DNA of 64,000 nucleotides from Pseudomonadota bacterium. Lineage in GTDB: Bacteria > Pseudomonadota > Gammaproteobacteria > Acidiferrobacterales > Acidiferrobacteraceae. The position numbers were made by a program, and so were the translations under genes. The notes below the pieces were generated by a model, which searched no databases, was not told where the DNA came from, and worked only from the letters and a program-made list of their open reading frames with translations. Shown here one piece after another: positions 1-9,832 of the stretch. Every line of letters starts with the position of its first letter. Position 1 is the stretch's first letter. Where the stretch lies: positions 1-64,000 of the forward strand of contig JAKARI010000004.1 in the NCBI GenBank assembly GCA_021819245.1. The letters are read 5' to 3'.

Positions 1-184
1 CCCGGGCGCAAAAGCGAGGGATAGGGACGACCGGGTCGTCGATCGGCCTGGTCGGGGCGCACCAGCGGGTGGGCGGACCGATGCGATGGACGCGGCGGCC
101 ACGATGCCCCGATCTTTGAGGGGGCCCCGGGAAACGGGCTCTCCCCTGATCCCGTGATGTAAGCCCCCCCCAAGCCCCCGACAA

Positions 185-202
185 CCCCCGGGGCCCCGGG
201 GG
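185..202. repeat. 18-bp all-G/C perfect palindrome in non-coding DNA
   Basis: CCCCCGGGGCCCCGGGGG read directly. Confidence 0.6.
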
Positions 203-691
203 CTCGCCATCAGGAGGCACCAAAGAAGGCGGGCGGCCCTCCTTGCCCCGATCAGGGCCGGGAAGATCCCGTCACCCCCGCGCGAGGCCAGACGGCCCTC
301 TATCGGAGGATGAATCGCTGGGGCGTTGCGTACGCGCGCCTTGATCCCGCAACCTGGGGCAGGCGTTCAGCGTGCGGGATACCGAGGCCTGGGGACTCCG
401 ACCGCGGGACGCGGGCTTCGCTCGTGCGGATTAGAGCGCCTACCCGGGATCGGCCGCCCGGGGGCGGGAAACGCGGTCCTCTGCCCACCGGCCCGACATA
501 GGCCCGGCAAGCGACTTAAGCGCTCGAGGCCGTACGCACCGCGCGGTCTTTGGCCTTCGGGTCCGGGGAGTGCCGACGGACAGGGGGAATCAGAGGGTAA
601 TGACCGGGTTGCGGGTCTCGAGCCGGACCTTGCAACCCCGCCAATGACTCGGACGTGGCGGCGGATCCAAGCCGCCACGCCGAGCCTGCCT

Positions 692-1456
692 CTAGGTCTT
701 CGTGACCGCCTTCGCGGATTTTCCTTGGGCCGCCTTGTCGCCGGCGGCGTCGTCGCTGTGCTTGCTATGGATATCGCGCCAGTAGTCCTTCTTCAGGGCG
801 TACGCGAGGATCGACAGGACGATGAACGCGCCAATCACATAGCGGCCCAGCTCGCGGCGCTCGAAGACCGACGGGTCGGAGGCGTAGCGCAGGAATGCCA
901 CCACCTCGGCCACCTGATGGTCATAGGCCTTCGGCGACTCACGTCCCGGCACCAGGACCTTGCCGCTCTTGGTGACGATCCCGCCCCAGGGGGCGAGGAT
1001 ATTGGGCATCGCGACGTTCGGGAACACATGATTGTTCCAGCCCGAGGGGCGCTTCGGATCCCAGTAGAAGGACGTGAGGTACGTATACAGAAAGCGCGAC
1101 CCCAGGGCGCGGCCCATGTGACTCAAGTTGGGCGGCGGCAGTCCCAGCCACTTCTTGGCCTGGGCCTGCGTCATCGCCGGCTTCATGCCCTTTAGGTAGG
1201 CCGCCCCCCCTGGGAGCATGAAGTCCTTCTCGACCACGGCCTTCGGGATACCAAGGTCGCTCGTCAGGCGGTTATAGCGCAGGTTGCGCACCGCATGGCA
1301 CGCGCTGCAATGGTCGGCGAAGAACCGCGCGCCGGCGATCACGTTCGCCTTCGTAAACGGCAGGTTCGGTGGCGGGGCCGGGGTCCATGCCGCCTGAGCG
1401 GTCGCCGACAGGGCGAACAGGGGGCCAAGGAGGGCCATCGGCAGGGTCTTTCTCAT
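692..1456 (-). CDS. petC: ubiquinol-cytochrome c reductase, cytochrome c1 subunit
   Basis: N-terminal signal peptide, heme motif CSACH, C-terminal TM anchor; directly downstream of cytochrome b and Rieske genes. Confidence 0.95.
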   Translation of the reverse strand: MRKTLPMALLGPLFALSATAQAAWTPAPPPNLPFTKANVIAGARFFADHCSACHAVRNLRYNRLTSDLGIPKAVVEKDFMLPGGAAYLKGMKPAMTQAQAKKWLGLPPPNLSHMGRALGSRFLYTYLTSFYWDPKRPSGWNNHVFPNVAMPNILAPWGGIVTKSGKVLVPGRESPKAYDHQVAEVVAFLRYASDPSVFERRELGRYVIGAFIVLSILAYALKKDYWRDIHSKHSDDAAGDKAAQGKSAKAVTKT

Positions 1457-2694
1457 GAGCGCACCCTTTCCGGCACCGGCCGGGTCGGTTCAAAACGGCT
1501 GATTATAGGCAGCAGGACATAAAATCCGATGTAGATGATCGCGCCCAGGCGCTCGATCAAGAAGTACTTGGGCAGCGGCGGCTGTTCGCCCACCCAGGCG
1601 AGCGTGAAGAAGGTCACGGCCATGACGATGATCATGATCCGGTAGACCGGCCGATAGCGGCTCGAACGCACGGGCGAACGATCGAGCCACGGCAAGAAAA
1701 ACGGCAGGACAATGGCCGCCACCATGAGCCCGATACCCTCGTACTTATTCGGCACCGCCCGCAGCATGGCGTAATAGGGCGCGAGATACCAAGGCGGGGT
1801 CACATCCGGCAGGCTCACCATGGGGCTTGCGCGGAAGAACGTGGTGCGCTCCAGGAATACGCCATGCATGGTCGGCGCGTAGAAGATGATGGCCGCGAAG
1901 ATCGTGAGGAACACCCCGACCCCGAAGATATCCTTCACCGTATAGTACGGATGGAAGGGAATCCCATCGAGCGGTATGCCGTCGGGTCCCTTATGATCCT
2001 TGATCTCGATACCATCGGGATTGTTCGAGCCCACCTGATGGAGTGCCAGGATATGCAGCACGATGAACGCCGCGATGATGAGAAACCACAGCACGGCATG
2101 CAGTGCGAGGAATCGCTCGAGCGTCGCCGTCCCCACCCCCGGGCCGCCGCGCGCAAGCGTGGTAAGCCCCGGCCCTATGATCGGCACCGCATGGATGATC
2201 GAGGTAATGACCTCGCCCGCCCAGTACGAGAGGTTGCCAAACGGCAGGATGTAGCCAAAGAACGCCTCACCCATCATGAGGATGTAGATGATGTAGCCCA
2301 GGATCCACAGAAGCTCGCGGGGCTTGCGATAGGAACCGTAGAGGAGGCCGCGGCCCATGTGCAGGTAGAGCAGGATGAAAATCAGGGACACCCCGTCGAC
2401 GTGCATGTAACGAACGAGCCAGCCCCACTTCGTGTCATACATGATGCCCTGTACAGAGTTGAAGGCATCCTGGCTGGTAGGCACATAGTGGGCCATGAGG
2501 AAGAAGCCCGACACCAGCTGCAGGGCGATCATGAGGAGCAATAATGAGCCCGTGTAATACAGAATATTGAAATTCTTCGGGGCGTAATACTCCGTCATGT
2601 GTTCGCGCATCATCTCGCGCGCCGGGAAGCGCGCGTTGAACCAATCGCCCAATTTGCTCATAACCCTCTCCTTGCGAAAAATCCCAGTCGGCAC
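1453..2694 (-). CDS. petB: ubiquinol-cytochrome c reductase, cytochrome b subunit
   Basis: 413 aa polytopic protein with cytochrome b signatures (GWLVRYMHVDGVSLIF, PEEW-like region, His pairs); overlaps petC by 4 bp. Confidence 0.96.
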   Translation of the reverse strand: MPTGIFRKERVMSKLGDWFNARFPAREMMREHMTEYYAPKNFNILYYTGSLLLLMIALQLVSGFFLMAHYVPTSQDAFNSVQGIMYDTKWGWLVRYMHVDGVSLIFILLYLHMGRGLLYGSYRKPRELLWILGYIIYILMMGEAFFGYILPFGNLSYWAGEVITSIIHAVPIIGPGLTTLARGGPGVGTATLERFLALHAVLWFLIIAAFIVLHILALHQVGSNNPDGIEIKDHKGPDGIPLDGIPFHPYYTVKDIFGVGVFLTIFAAIIFYAPTMHGVFLERTTFFRASPMVSLPDVTPPWYLAPYYAMLRAVPNKYEGIGLMVAAIVLPFFLPWLDRSPVRSSRYRPVYRIMIIVMAVTFFTLAWVGEQPPLPKYFLIERLGAIIYIGFYVLLPIISRFEPTRPVPERVRS

Positions 2695-2698
2695 GCCC

Positions 2699-3328
2699 CT
2701 AGCATAGGTGCGCCTTCGGATACATCTTGGTGATGGTCACGGACTTGCCATCCGGCGCGTAGTGGTACTCGGGGACCGCCATGTTGTGCGGGGCCGGCGA
2801 GCCCTTGATGACCCGGCCGGAGAGGTCATACATCGACCCGTGGCAGGGGCAGTGGAAGCCCCCGAGCCATGACGGCGACACCGAGGCCTTCTTCGGGCGG
2901 TAATGCGGAATACAGCACAGGTGATTGCAGATGCGGATCATCACCAGCCACTCGGGCTTGCGCGCGCGGTACATGTTCTGGCAGTACGGGGGCTGTTGCG
3001 GGACCTTGCAGTCCGGATCCTTCAGAATCCCCTTCTTCTGGGCCTCGATGAGGGTCGCGAGCATCTCAGGCGTGCGGTTTACGATGATCACGGGCTTTTT
3101 CTGCCACGGGACCGTCAGCTGCATGCCCGGCTCGATCGGCGCCAGATTGACGGTCGTCGAGGCGGCGGCGGCCGCCGCCGCGGTCGGCTCGAGGCTTTCC
3201 ACCAAGGCCACCGCCACCGGTACCACCACCCCCACGCCGGCCACAGAAGTGGCCGCGATCAGAAAGCGGCGCCTTCCCGGGTTGGGACTCTTCTGTTGAT
3301 CCTGCGGATCCCCATGTGTCTTCGCCAT
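2699..3328 (-). CDS. petA: ubiquinol-cytochrome c reductase, Rieske iron-sulfur subunit
   Basis: Tat-like N-terminus (RRRFLIAATSVAGVG), Rieske boxes CNHLCC and CPCHGS. Confidence 0.95.
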   Translation of the reverse strand: MAKTHGDPQDQQKSPNPGRRRFLIAATSVAGVGVVVPVAVALVESLEPTAAAAAAASTTVNLAPIEPGMQLTVPWQKKPVIIVNRTPEMLATLIEAQKKGILKDPDCKVPQQPPYCQNMYRARKPEWLVMIRICNHLCCIPHYRPKKASVSPSWLGGFHCPCHGSMYDLSGRVIKGSPAPHNMAVPEYHYAPDGKSVTITKMYPKAHLC

Positions 3329-3419
3329 GCCATCACCTCAACTTTCACTATCATCGGTTTGCCTGACCCCAGCGGTCTTTAAGGTCGGCTCGTCAGCGCG
3401 TGCCTTGCGCCGTCCTGGT

Positions 3420-4205
3420 CTATCCGGTGGCCACTCCCGGCATGCCTGCCCCCTGCTGCGCCATCCACTCCCCGGCATGCACGCGCTGGCCGCGGTAGGG
3501 ACGCCCGGTGGCGGCCATGAGGCCGACATAGGCGGGCATCAGGTCCTCGGGGGTCGGCCACGAGCCCGTCGGCGCCCCCGGATGGGTGCGCAGCCGCATC
3601 TCGGTGCGTGCCGGGCCCGGATCGAGGACATGCACGCGCACGTCGGTATTGCTCAACTCCGCCGCCCACATGAGTGCGAGATTGTCCGCCCCGGCCTTGG
3701 CGGCGCCATAGGCCCCCCAATAGCCCTTGGCCTGTACCGCGCAGGCGTCGCTCGTAAAGATCACCGCGGCGTCCCCCGCCTCGGTCAAAAGCGGCAGGCA
3801 GGCCTGCGTCAGCAGAAAGGGGGCGGTCAGATTGACCTGCAGGGTCTGCGTCCAGACGTCGTAGGGATGAAACGCAAGCGGCGTCAGGAGATCGAGAACG
3901 GCGGCATTGTGCAAAATCCCGTCGAGGTGGCCGATCTCGGCGCGCACTGCCGCCGCGAGCGTCGCATAATCCGCAGGCGTGGCCAAGGCGAGGTCGAGCG
4001 GATGCGCGATAGGTGTCGGGCCGCCCTCCGCCACGATGGCGTCATAGGTCGCCTCGATCGCCTTGACCTGGCAGTCGAGCAGAATGACCTCGGCGCCATG
4101 ACGGGCGTAGGCCTGCGCCGCCGCCCGGCCAAGCCCTTGGCCCGCGCCCGTCACGAGCACGGCGCGACCCTTCAGGCAGTCGGCCGGCGGCAGGGGGTAA
4201 GCCAT
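3420..4205 (-). CDS. SDR-family oxidoreductase (SdrA-like, in petI-type operon)
   Basis: TGAGQGLGRA Rossmann motif, YGAAKAG active-site motif; position between cyt c4 and petA. Confidence 0.85.
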   Translation of the reverse strand: MAYPLPPADCLKGRAVLVTGAGQGLGRAAAQAYARHGAEVILLDCQVKAIEATYDAIVAEGGPTPIAHPLDLALATPADYATLAAAVRAEIGHLDGILHNAAVLDLLTPLAFHPYDVWTQTLQVNLTAPFLLTQACLPLLTEAGDAAVIFTSDACAVQAKGYWGAYGAAKAGADNLALMWAAELSNTDVRVHVLDPGPARTEMRLRTHPGAPTGSWPTPEDLMPAYVGLMAATGRPYRGQRVHAGEWMAQQGAGMPGVATG

Positions 4206-4219
4206 GAGTGGACTCCTTA

Positions 4220-4939
4220 CTACAGGCTGTGGACGTAGGCGGCCAGCGCGGTCATCTGCGCAGTCGACAGCTTGCCGGCTATGGTGCGCATGATGGCGTG
4301 CGGGTCATTGGCCCGGGTATGGTTCTTGAAGGCCTGCAACTGGGCGATCACATAGGCCTGATGCTGGCCGGCCAGGCGCGGGAACCACGGCTCGAGGCCG
4401 AGGCCGGTGGCCCCATGACAGGCCATGCAGGCCGGCAGGTGGCTCGCGATCACCCCGCCCATGTAAAGCTTCTTGCCGGCGGCCACGAGCTTCGGGCTGC
4501 CGGGTTGGCCCGGGGCGCCCTTCTGGCTCGCGAAATACAGCGCAATCTCACGGATCTTGTTCCGTGGAATCATAGCCGCCATGCCCCACATGATGGACTG
4601 CGCCAGGGGATCGGCGCGGGTATGATTGCGGAAGTCCTCGATCTGCTTGACGAGGTAGGGCTCGCCCTGGCCGGCGAGGTTCGGAAACTCGCCCAGGGGC
4701 GAGACGCCGGTCAGCCCATGGCAGGCCGAGCAGGTGCTGGTGACCAGCGCAGGGGCCTTGGGATTGGTGGCTACGAGCGGCGGTGTGCGCCCGGTCAAAA
4801 GCCGCGCCTTGACCGGAGCGGCCTTGGGCTTATGGGCTACGGCCTTCGCCGCTGGCGCCGAGGATGGGTTTGCGGCATAGGCAGCGGCCATGACCGCCAG
4901 TCCCAGTCCCAATGCGAAGCCCCTGTATATGACTTTCAT
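4220..4939 (-). CDS. diheme cytochrome c4 (CycA-like)
   Basis: Signal peptide MKVIYRGFALGLGLAVMAAAYA and two CxxCH motifs (CSACH, CMACH); start trimmed to internal ATG from ORF 4220..5080. Confidence 0.9.
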   Translation of the reverse strand: MKVIYRGFALGLGLAVMAAAYAANPSSAPAAKAVAHKPKAAPVKARLLTGRTPPLVATNPKAPALVTSTCSACHGLTGVSPLGEFPNLAGQGEPYLVKQIEDFRNHTRADPLAQSIMWGMAAMIPRNKIREIALYFASQKGAPGQPGSPKLVAAGKKLYMGGVIASHLPACMACHGATGLGLEPWFPRLAGQHQAYVIAQLQAFKNHTRANDPHAIMRTIAGKLSTAQMTALAAYVHSL

Positions 4940-5277
4940 GTTTCGGAAACCCCCTTCTGCGCCCGAAAGCGTGCGGCCCCTTGCGGCGACCCATCCCTTC
5001 CCGCGGCTCGTTGAGTCAAACACCCCGAATCCTGACACATGCCCCCATCGTGGCTCAAGACAAGGCGTGACATTTATCAATTAAATACTAATGCGCGACC
5101 TCCCGACAGGGTGCGCGCGCTCACCAGGGCGCACGACACAGACGGTACACGGACATGATGATGGCCAGGAGACATCCTCCGCGGCCTCCTCTGTGCCATG
5201 GCCCAGGCGCCGTGGGCCGCGAGCCGGCACGGCCCGATCGCGCGCCGCCTGCAGGCCTCGCAAAATCACGAATAATG

Positions 5278-6102
5278 TTATGGGCGTCTCATGGCCAGGG
5301 CGCGCGCATACAAGGCCTTTTTCGGGACGCCCGTGATCGATACCGCCAGATCCACGGCCTGGCGCAGCGGCAATGTGTCGATCAGAAGGGCAAGTACCCG
5401 CTCGCCCTCGTCGGTCTCGGCCGGAGGGGGTGCACCCCGCACGACAAGGACATATTCCCCGCGCGGGGCCTGCGCGTTGGCGCGCGCGGCCAGCTCGGCC
5501 AGCGTGCTGAAAACCCCCTCCTCAAAGCGCTTGGTCAGTTCGCGTACGAGGGTTGCCTCGCGCTGCCCCCCGAAGGCCACACTGAGGTCCGCAAGGCTTG
5601 CCGCCAGGCGGTGGGGCGACTCGTAAAACACGAGCGTCCGCGACTCCGACGCGAGGCTGTTGAAGTAGGCCCGGCGCGCCGCCGCCTGAGCCGGCGGGAA
5701 CCCCTCGAAGGCGAAACGGTCACACGGGATGCCGGCCACCGAAAGGGCCGCCAGGGCGGCACTCGGCCCGGCCACGGCGTACACCGGCAGGCCCGCCAGA
5801 CGCGTGGCACGCACCAGCCGATAACCGGGATCGCTGATCAAGGGCGTGCCGGCGTCGCTTATGAGGGCGACGGCCTCACCGGCGCGCAACCGCGCTAGGA
5901 GGCCGTCTACGCGGTCTTGTTCGTTGTGGTCATGGACGGAGACGAGAGGGGTCCGGATATCCCACTGCCGGCACAGGATCTGCGAGTGGCGGGTGTCTTC
6001 GGCGGCGATCACGGCCACCGATTGCAGTACCTCGCGCGCGCGCGGCGACAGATCCTGAAGATTGCCAAGCGGGGTGGCAACGACGTAGAGGCCCGGCGTC
6101 AT
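5278..6102 (-). CDS. rsmI: 16S rRNA (cytidine(1402)-2'-O)-methyltransferase
   Basis: MTPGLYVVATPLGNLQDLSPRA..., AEDTRHSQ, SDAGTPLISDPGYRLV, GFPP motifs; start trimmed from longer ORF. Confidence 0.95.
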   Translation of the reverse strand: MTPGLYVVATPLGNLQDLSPRAREVLQSVAVIAAEDTRHSQILCRQWDIRTPLVSVHDHNEQDRVDGLLARLRAGEAVALISDAGTPLISDPGYRLVRATRLAGLPVYAVAGPSAALAALSVAGIPCDRFAFEGFPPAQAAARRAYFNSLASESRTLVFYESPHRLAASLADLSVAFGGQREATLVRELTKRFEEGVFSTLAELAARANAQAPRGEYVLVVRGAPPPAETDEGERVLALLIDTLPLRQAVDLAVSITGVPKKALYARALAMRRP

Positions 6103-6156
6103 GCGCACCGACCCCCGGAGATAGACATTTTGCGCGCCGTTTTGGATACTTGACCC

Positions 6157-8106
6157 ATGAATCGTTTCTCGCCGCCGCGCGCTCCGCGCCCCGTTAGTAC
6201 CCTTGTCGCCACCATTCTCATCAGTCTCGGTCTCGCAGGCTGCGTGCCGACGCTGCGCCCAAGCACTCGGGCCATGACCGCAACGACCGCCGCGCGCGCG
6301 GTCCGGCATCACCATTACATAGAGGGCTCTCAAGCCTATCAGCATCTGGCGCGCCACTCCACGGGCGGGGCGCGGGCCCGCTATACCCTAAAGGCCGCCG
6401 AGGCCCTGGTGCGGGCCGGCGCGCTGCAGGCCGCCGATCAGGAATTGCGCCGGGTCAAGCCGCCGCTCTCGGCGCGCCTCGCGGCCCGCAAAGAGGCGCT
6501 GCTGGCCGAAATCGACGCCGCGCGCAGCCATCCGGCAAGGGCCTATGGCGAGGCCCGCAAGGCCCTGCGCCATCCGAATCTGCGCCCGCGATTGCAGGCC
6601 GAGATCCGCCGCATCGAGGCCCAGGTCTCCCTGAGCTTGGGACACCCCGTACGGGCCGCGCGTGACATGATCGCGCGCGAGCGCCTGCTGGTCTCGCGTC
6701 GAAGGCTCACCAACAATGAGACCGCGCTCTGGCACGATCTGGCGGCCGTGCCGCGCATGCGGCTCCGGCGCCTCTACGCGCAAGCGCCCAGCAGGGCGGT
6801 GCGCGCCTGGGCCCGGCTGCAGATCATCGCGCGCCGTTATCCGCCACAGTCGCAGCGCCTGCGCGCGGCCGTCGCGCAATGGCGGCATCGCTATCGGAAA
6901 TTCGTCCCGACGGCGGCATTCTTGAGGATGATCCTGGGGGCGAAAGGGCACCCGCGCCCCGCACCGCGGACCGTTGCCCTGCTGTTACCGCTGTCGTCGC
7001 CATTCGCCAAGGCCGCAAAGGCCGTCGAGCGCGGCTTCGTGGCCATGGCCAAGGTCCATCCGCTTCCCGGAAACCCGGCCATCGATATCTATGACATCGG
7101 CAGCAATCCCGCGGCCGCCACGCACTATTATCGGCGGGCCGTCCGGCATGGCGCGCAGTTCATCGTGGGCCCCCTGGGCGCCGAGGCGGTGGCCAACATC
7201 GCCGATCATGCGCACTTCACGGTCCCGACCCTGCTGCTTGGCCTGGCCAAGGGTGGTCCCCGCCACGACCCGGGGCGCACCCCTGTCTACCAGTTCAGCC
7301 TGGCGCGCACCCTCGAGGCCCGCCAAGCCGCCGATCGCGCCTCCCTCGATGGCCATACTCGCGCGGCCATCCTGTATCCGGATTCGCCCTTCGGGCACCG
7401 CATGCGCCGCGCATTCGCCCGGCGCTGGCGCCACCTGGGCGGACTGGTGGTAGCACAGACCTCCTATGTCCCGGGCTCTACAGGGTATGTGCGGCCGGTG
7501 GAAGACCTGCTCGACATCGCCCAAAGCCGCGCGCGCTATGACCGCCTGCGACGGATCCTCGGCATGCCGATCGCCTTTACTGCCCGTAGGCGGCAAGACG
7601 TCGGCTTCATATTTCTCGTGGCCGACGCCCCGGACGCGCGCCTCATAAAGCCACTGCTCGACTACGACCACGCCGACACCCTGCCGGTCTATTCCACCTC
7701 GACCGTGTTCACCGGACGGCGGGACCCGGTCTATGACCGCGACCTCGACGGCATCACATTTGGCGACATGCCGTGGATGCTCGTAGGCAACGGCCGCATG
7801 GGGCGTTTACGCCGCACGCTGCCCGATGCCGGCCGCTATGACTTTACGCCGTTTGCCCGCCTGTTCGCCTACGGCGCCGACGCCGAGGGTCTCGTTGCGC
7901 GGCTCGACCGCCTGAGTCTGGGCGGTGGCGAGCGCTACAATGGACTGACGGGGGCACTGAGCGTGCGCCGCAACGACGTCATCAGGCGCACCCTCGTGTG
8001 GGCTGAGTTCCGAAAGGGCATTCCGCGACTCCTGGACCACTTCCAGCATGACCGCGGGCTTTTTTCCCCACGCCCGCACGCTGAAGGCCTGCCCGGCCGG
8101 TCATGA
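6157..8106 (+). CDS. lpoA: penicillin-binding protein activator, LppC/LpoA-type lipoprotein
   Basis: Lipobox LAGC, periplasmic binding-like C-terminal domain (IVGPLGAEAVANIADHA); divergent from rsmI as in many proteobacteria. Confidence 0.85.
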   Translation: MNRFSPPRAPRPVSTLVATILISLGLAGCVPTLRPSTRAMTATTAARAVRHHHYIEGSQAYQHLARHSTGGARARYTLKAAEALVRAGALQAADQELRRVKPPLSARLAARKEALLAEIDAARSHPARAYGEARKALRHPNLRPRLQAEIRRIEAQVSLSLGHPVRAARDMIARERLLVSRRRLTNNETALWHDLAAVPRMRLRRLYAQAPSRAVRAWARLQIIARRYPPQSQRLRAAVAQWRHRYRKFVPTAAFLRMILGAKGHPRPAPRTVALLLPLSSPFAKAAKAVERGFVAMAKVHPLPGNPAIDIYDIGSNPAAATHYYRRAVRHGAQFIVGPLGAEAVANIADHAHFTVPTLLLGLAKGGPRHDPGRTPVYQFSLARTLEARQAADRASLDGHTRAAILYPDSPFGHRMRRAFARRWRHLGGLVVAQTSYVPGSTGYVRPVEDLLDIAQSRARYDRLRRILGMPIAFTARRRQDVGFIFLVADAPDARLIKPLLDYDHADTLPVYSTSTVFTGRRDPVYDRDLDGITFGDMPWMLVGNGRMGRLRRTLPDAGRYDFTPFARLFAYGADAEGLVARLDRLSLGGGERYNGLTGALSVRRNDVIRRTLVWAEFRKGIPRLLDHFQHDRGLFSPRPHAEGLPGRS

Positions 8107-8141
8107 CCACGCCGCGAAAGCGGACTATATTTGGTTTTTAG

Positions 8142-8765
<624 letters not shown>

Positions 8766-8766
8766 G

Positions 8767-9372
8767 ATGCGATCGCGGGCGGCTCGCAGCGTAGCGGCCA
8801 TGGTCCTCGCAGCCGCGCTCGCGTCCGCCCTTACCGGGTGCACCCCGCTTTTGGTGGGAGGAGCGGCGACCGGGGCCAGTGTCGCAAGCGGCGGACCCGG
8901 GGCGGGCACGATGGTCGACGACACGTTCATAAAGTTTCGTGCCGAGGCCATCATTGCCGCGCACAAGAACCTGCATCGCGCGACCCATGTCGACGTCACC
9001 TGCGTGAACGGCCGCCTTCTGCTCACGGGCGAGGCGAACAATGTTCAGGACCGCGCGCGCATCCTGGACCTGGTGCGAGGTATACGCGGCATCCGCCAGA
9101 TCATCGATCAGTTGCGGCTTGCGCCGCCGAGTTCCTTTGCCTCACGGCTGGCCAACTCGTGGATCACCCTGCGCGTCAAATCGGCGCTTGCTGCCAAAGG
9201 TCTGGATGTCGGGCGCATAACGGTCGTCACCGCGCATCGTGTCGTCTACCTTCTCGGAATCGTGCCCCGCTCGGTGGGCAACCGGGCGGCACTCGCGGCA
9301 AGCGTCATTCCTCATGTGCGCAGTATCATCGAACTGTTCCAGTACCCGGTCCATGCCCATGATCGCAGATAA
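8767..9372 (+). CDS. dolP: BON-domain outer-membrane lipoprotein (DolP/YraP-like)
   Basis: Lipobox LTGC, two BON-like repeats; conserved position after DiaA; start chosen at ATG immediately after the previous stop. Confidence 0.8.
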   Translation: MRSRAARSVAAMVLAAALASALTGCTPLLVGGAATGASVASGGPGAGTMVDDTFIKFRAEAIIAAHKNLHRATHVDVTCVNGRLLLTGEANNVQDRARILDLVRGIRGIRQIIDQLRLAPPSSFASRLANSWITLRVKSALAAKGLDVGRITVVTAHRVVYLLGIVPRSVGNRAALAASVIPHVRSIIELFQYPVHAHDRR

Positions 9373-9373
9373 A

Positions 9374-9832
9374 ATGATGATCTCCCGGCGACAGGGTCTT
9401 GAACGGGTACGGACCCTCCCGCGGCCTCTGGTATTTACCAACGGCTGCTTCGATATCCTGCATCGCGGGCACACCACCTATCTCGAAGAGGCGCGCGCGC
9501 TGGGGGCCGCGCTCGTGGTGGGCGTGAACACCGATGCGTCGGTGCGCCGGCTCAACAAGGGGCCACAACGCCCGATCAACGGCCTGGAAGACCGCATGGC
9601 GGTTCTGGCGGCCCTGGAGAGCGTCTCGCTGGTGCTCGCCTTCGAGGAGGACACCCCGCGCGAGCTGATCCAGGCGATTCGCCCCGATGTCCTGGTCAAG
9701 GGCGGCGACTGGCCGGTGGAGGCGATCGTCGGCGCCGATATCGTGGCCGCAGGCGGCGGTCGGGTGCTGTCCATCCCGTTCCGGTTTGACCGCTCCACAA
9801 CCGCGCTCATTCGCGCAATTCGCCATGAATAA
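9374..9832 (+). CDS. rfaE2: D-glycero-beta-D-manno-heptose 1-phosphate adenylyltransferase (HldE C-terminal domain as a stand-alone protein)
   Basis: [20 protein letters not shown] nucleotidyltransferase motif, VKGGDW, single-domain length. Confidence 0.9.
   Translation: MMISRRQGLERVRTLPRPLVFTNGCFDILHRGHTTYLEEARALGAALVVGVNTDASVRRLNKGPQRPINGLEDRMAVLAALESVSLVLAFEEDTPRELIQAIRPDVLVKGGDWPVEAIVGADIVAAGGGRVLSIPFRFDRSTTALIRAIRHE

Noticed and set aside
326-1195. 289-aa + strand ORF over petC
   Set aside because: Antisense to cytochrome c1 with clear heme motif; composition-driven open frame in GC-rich DNA
4940-5277. Possible RNase P RNA beside rsmI
   Set aside because: rnpB is often near rsmI, but I could not find the conserved GAGGAAAGTCC-type or ACAGAA core on either strand in this spacer
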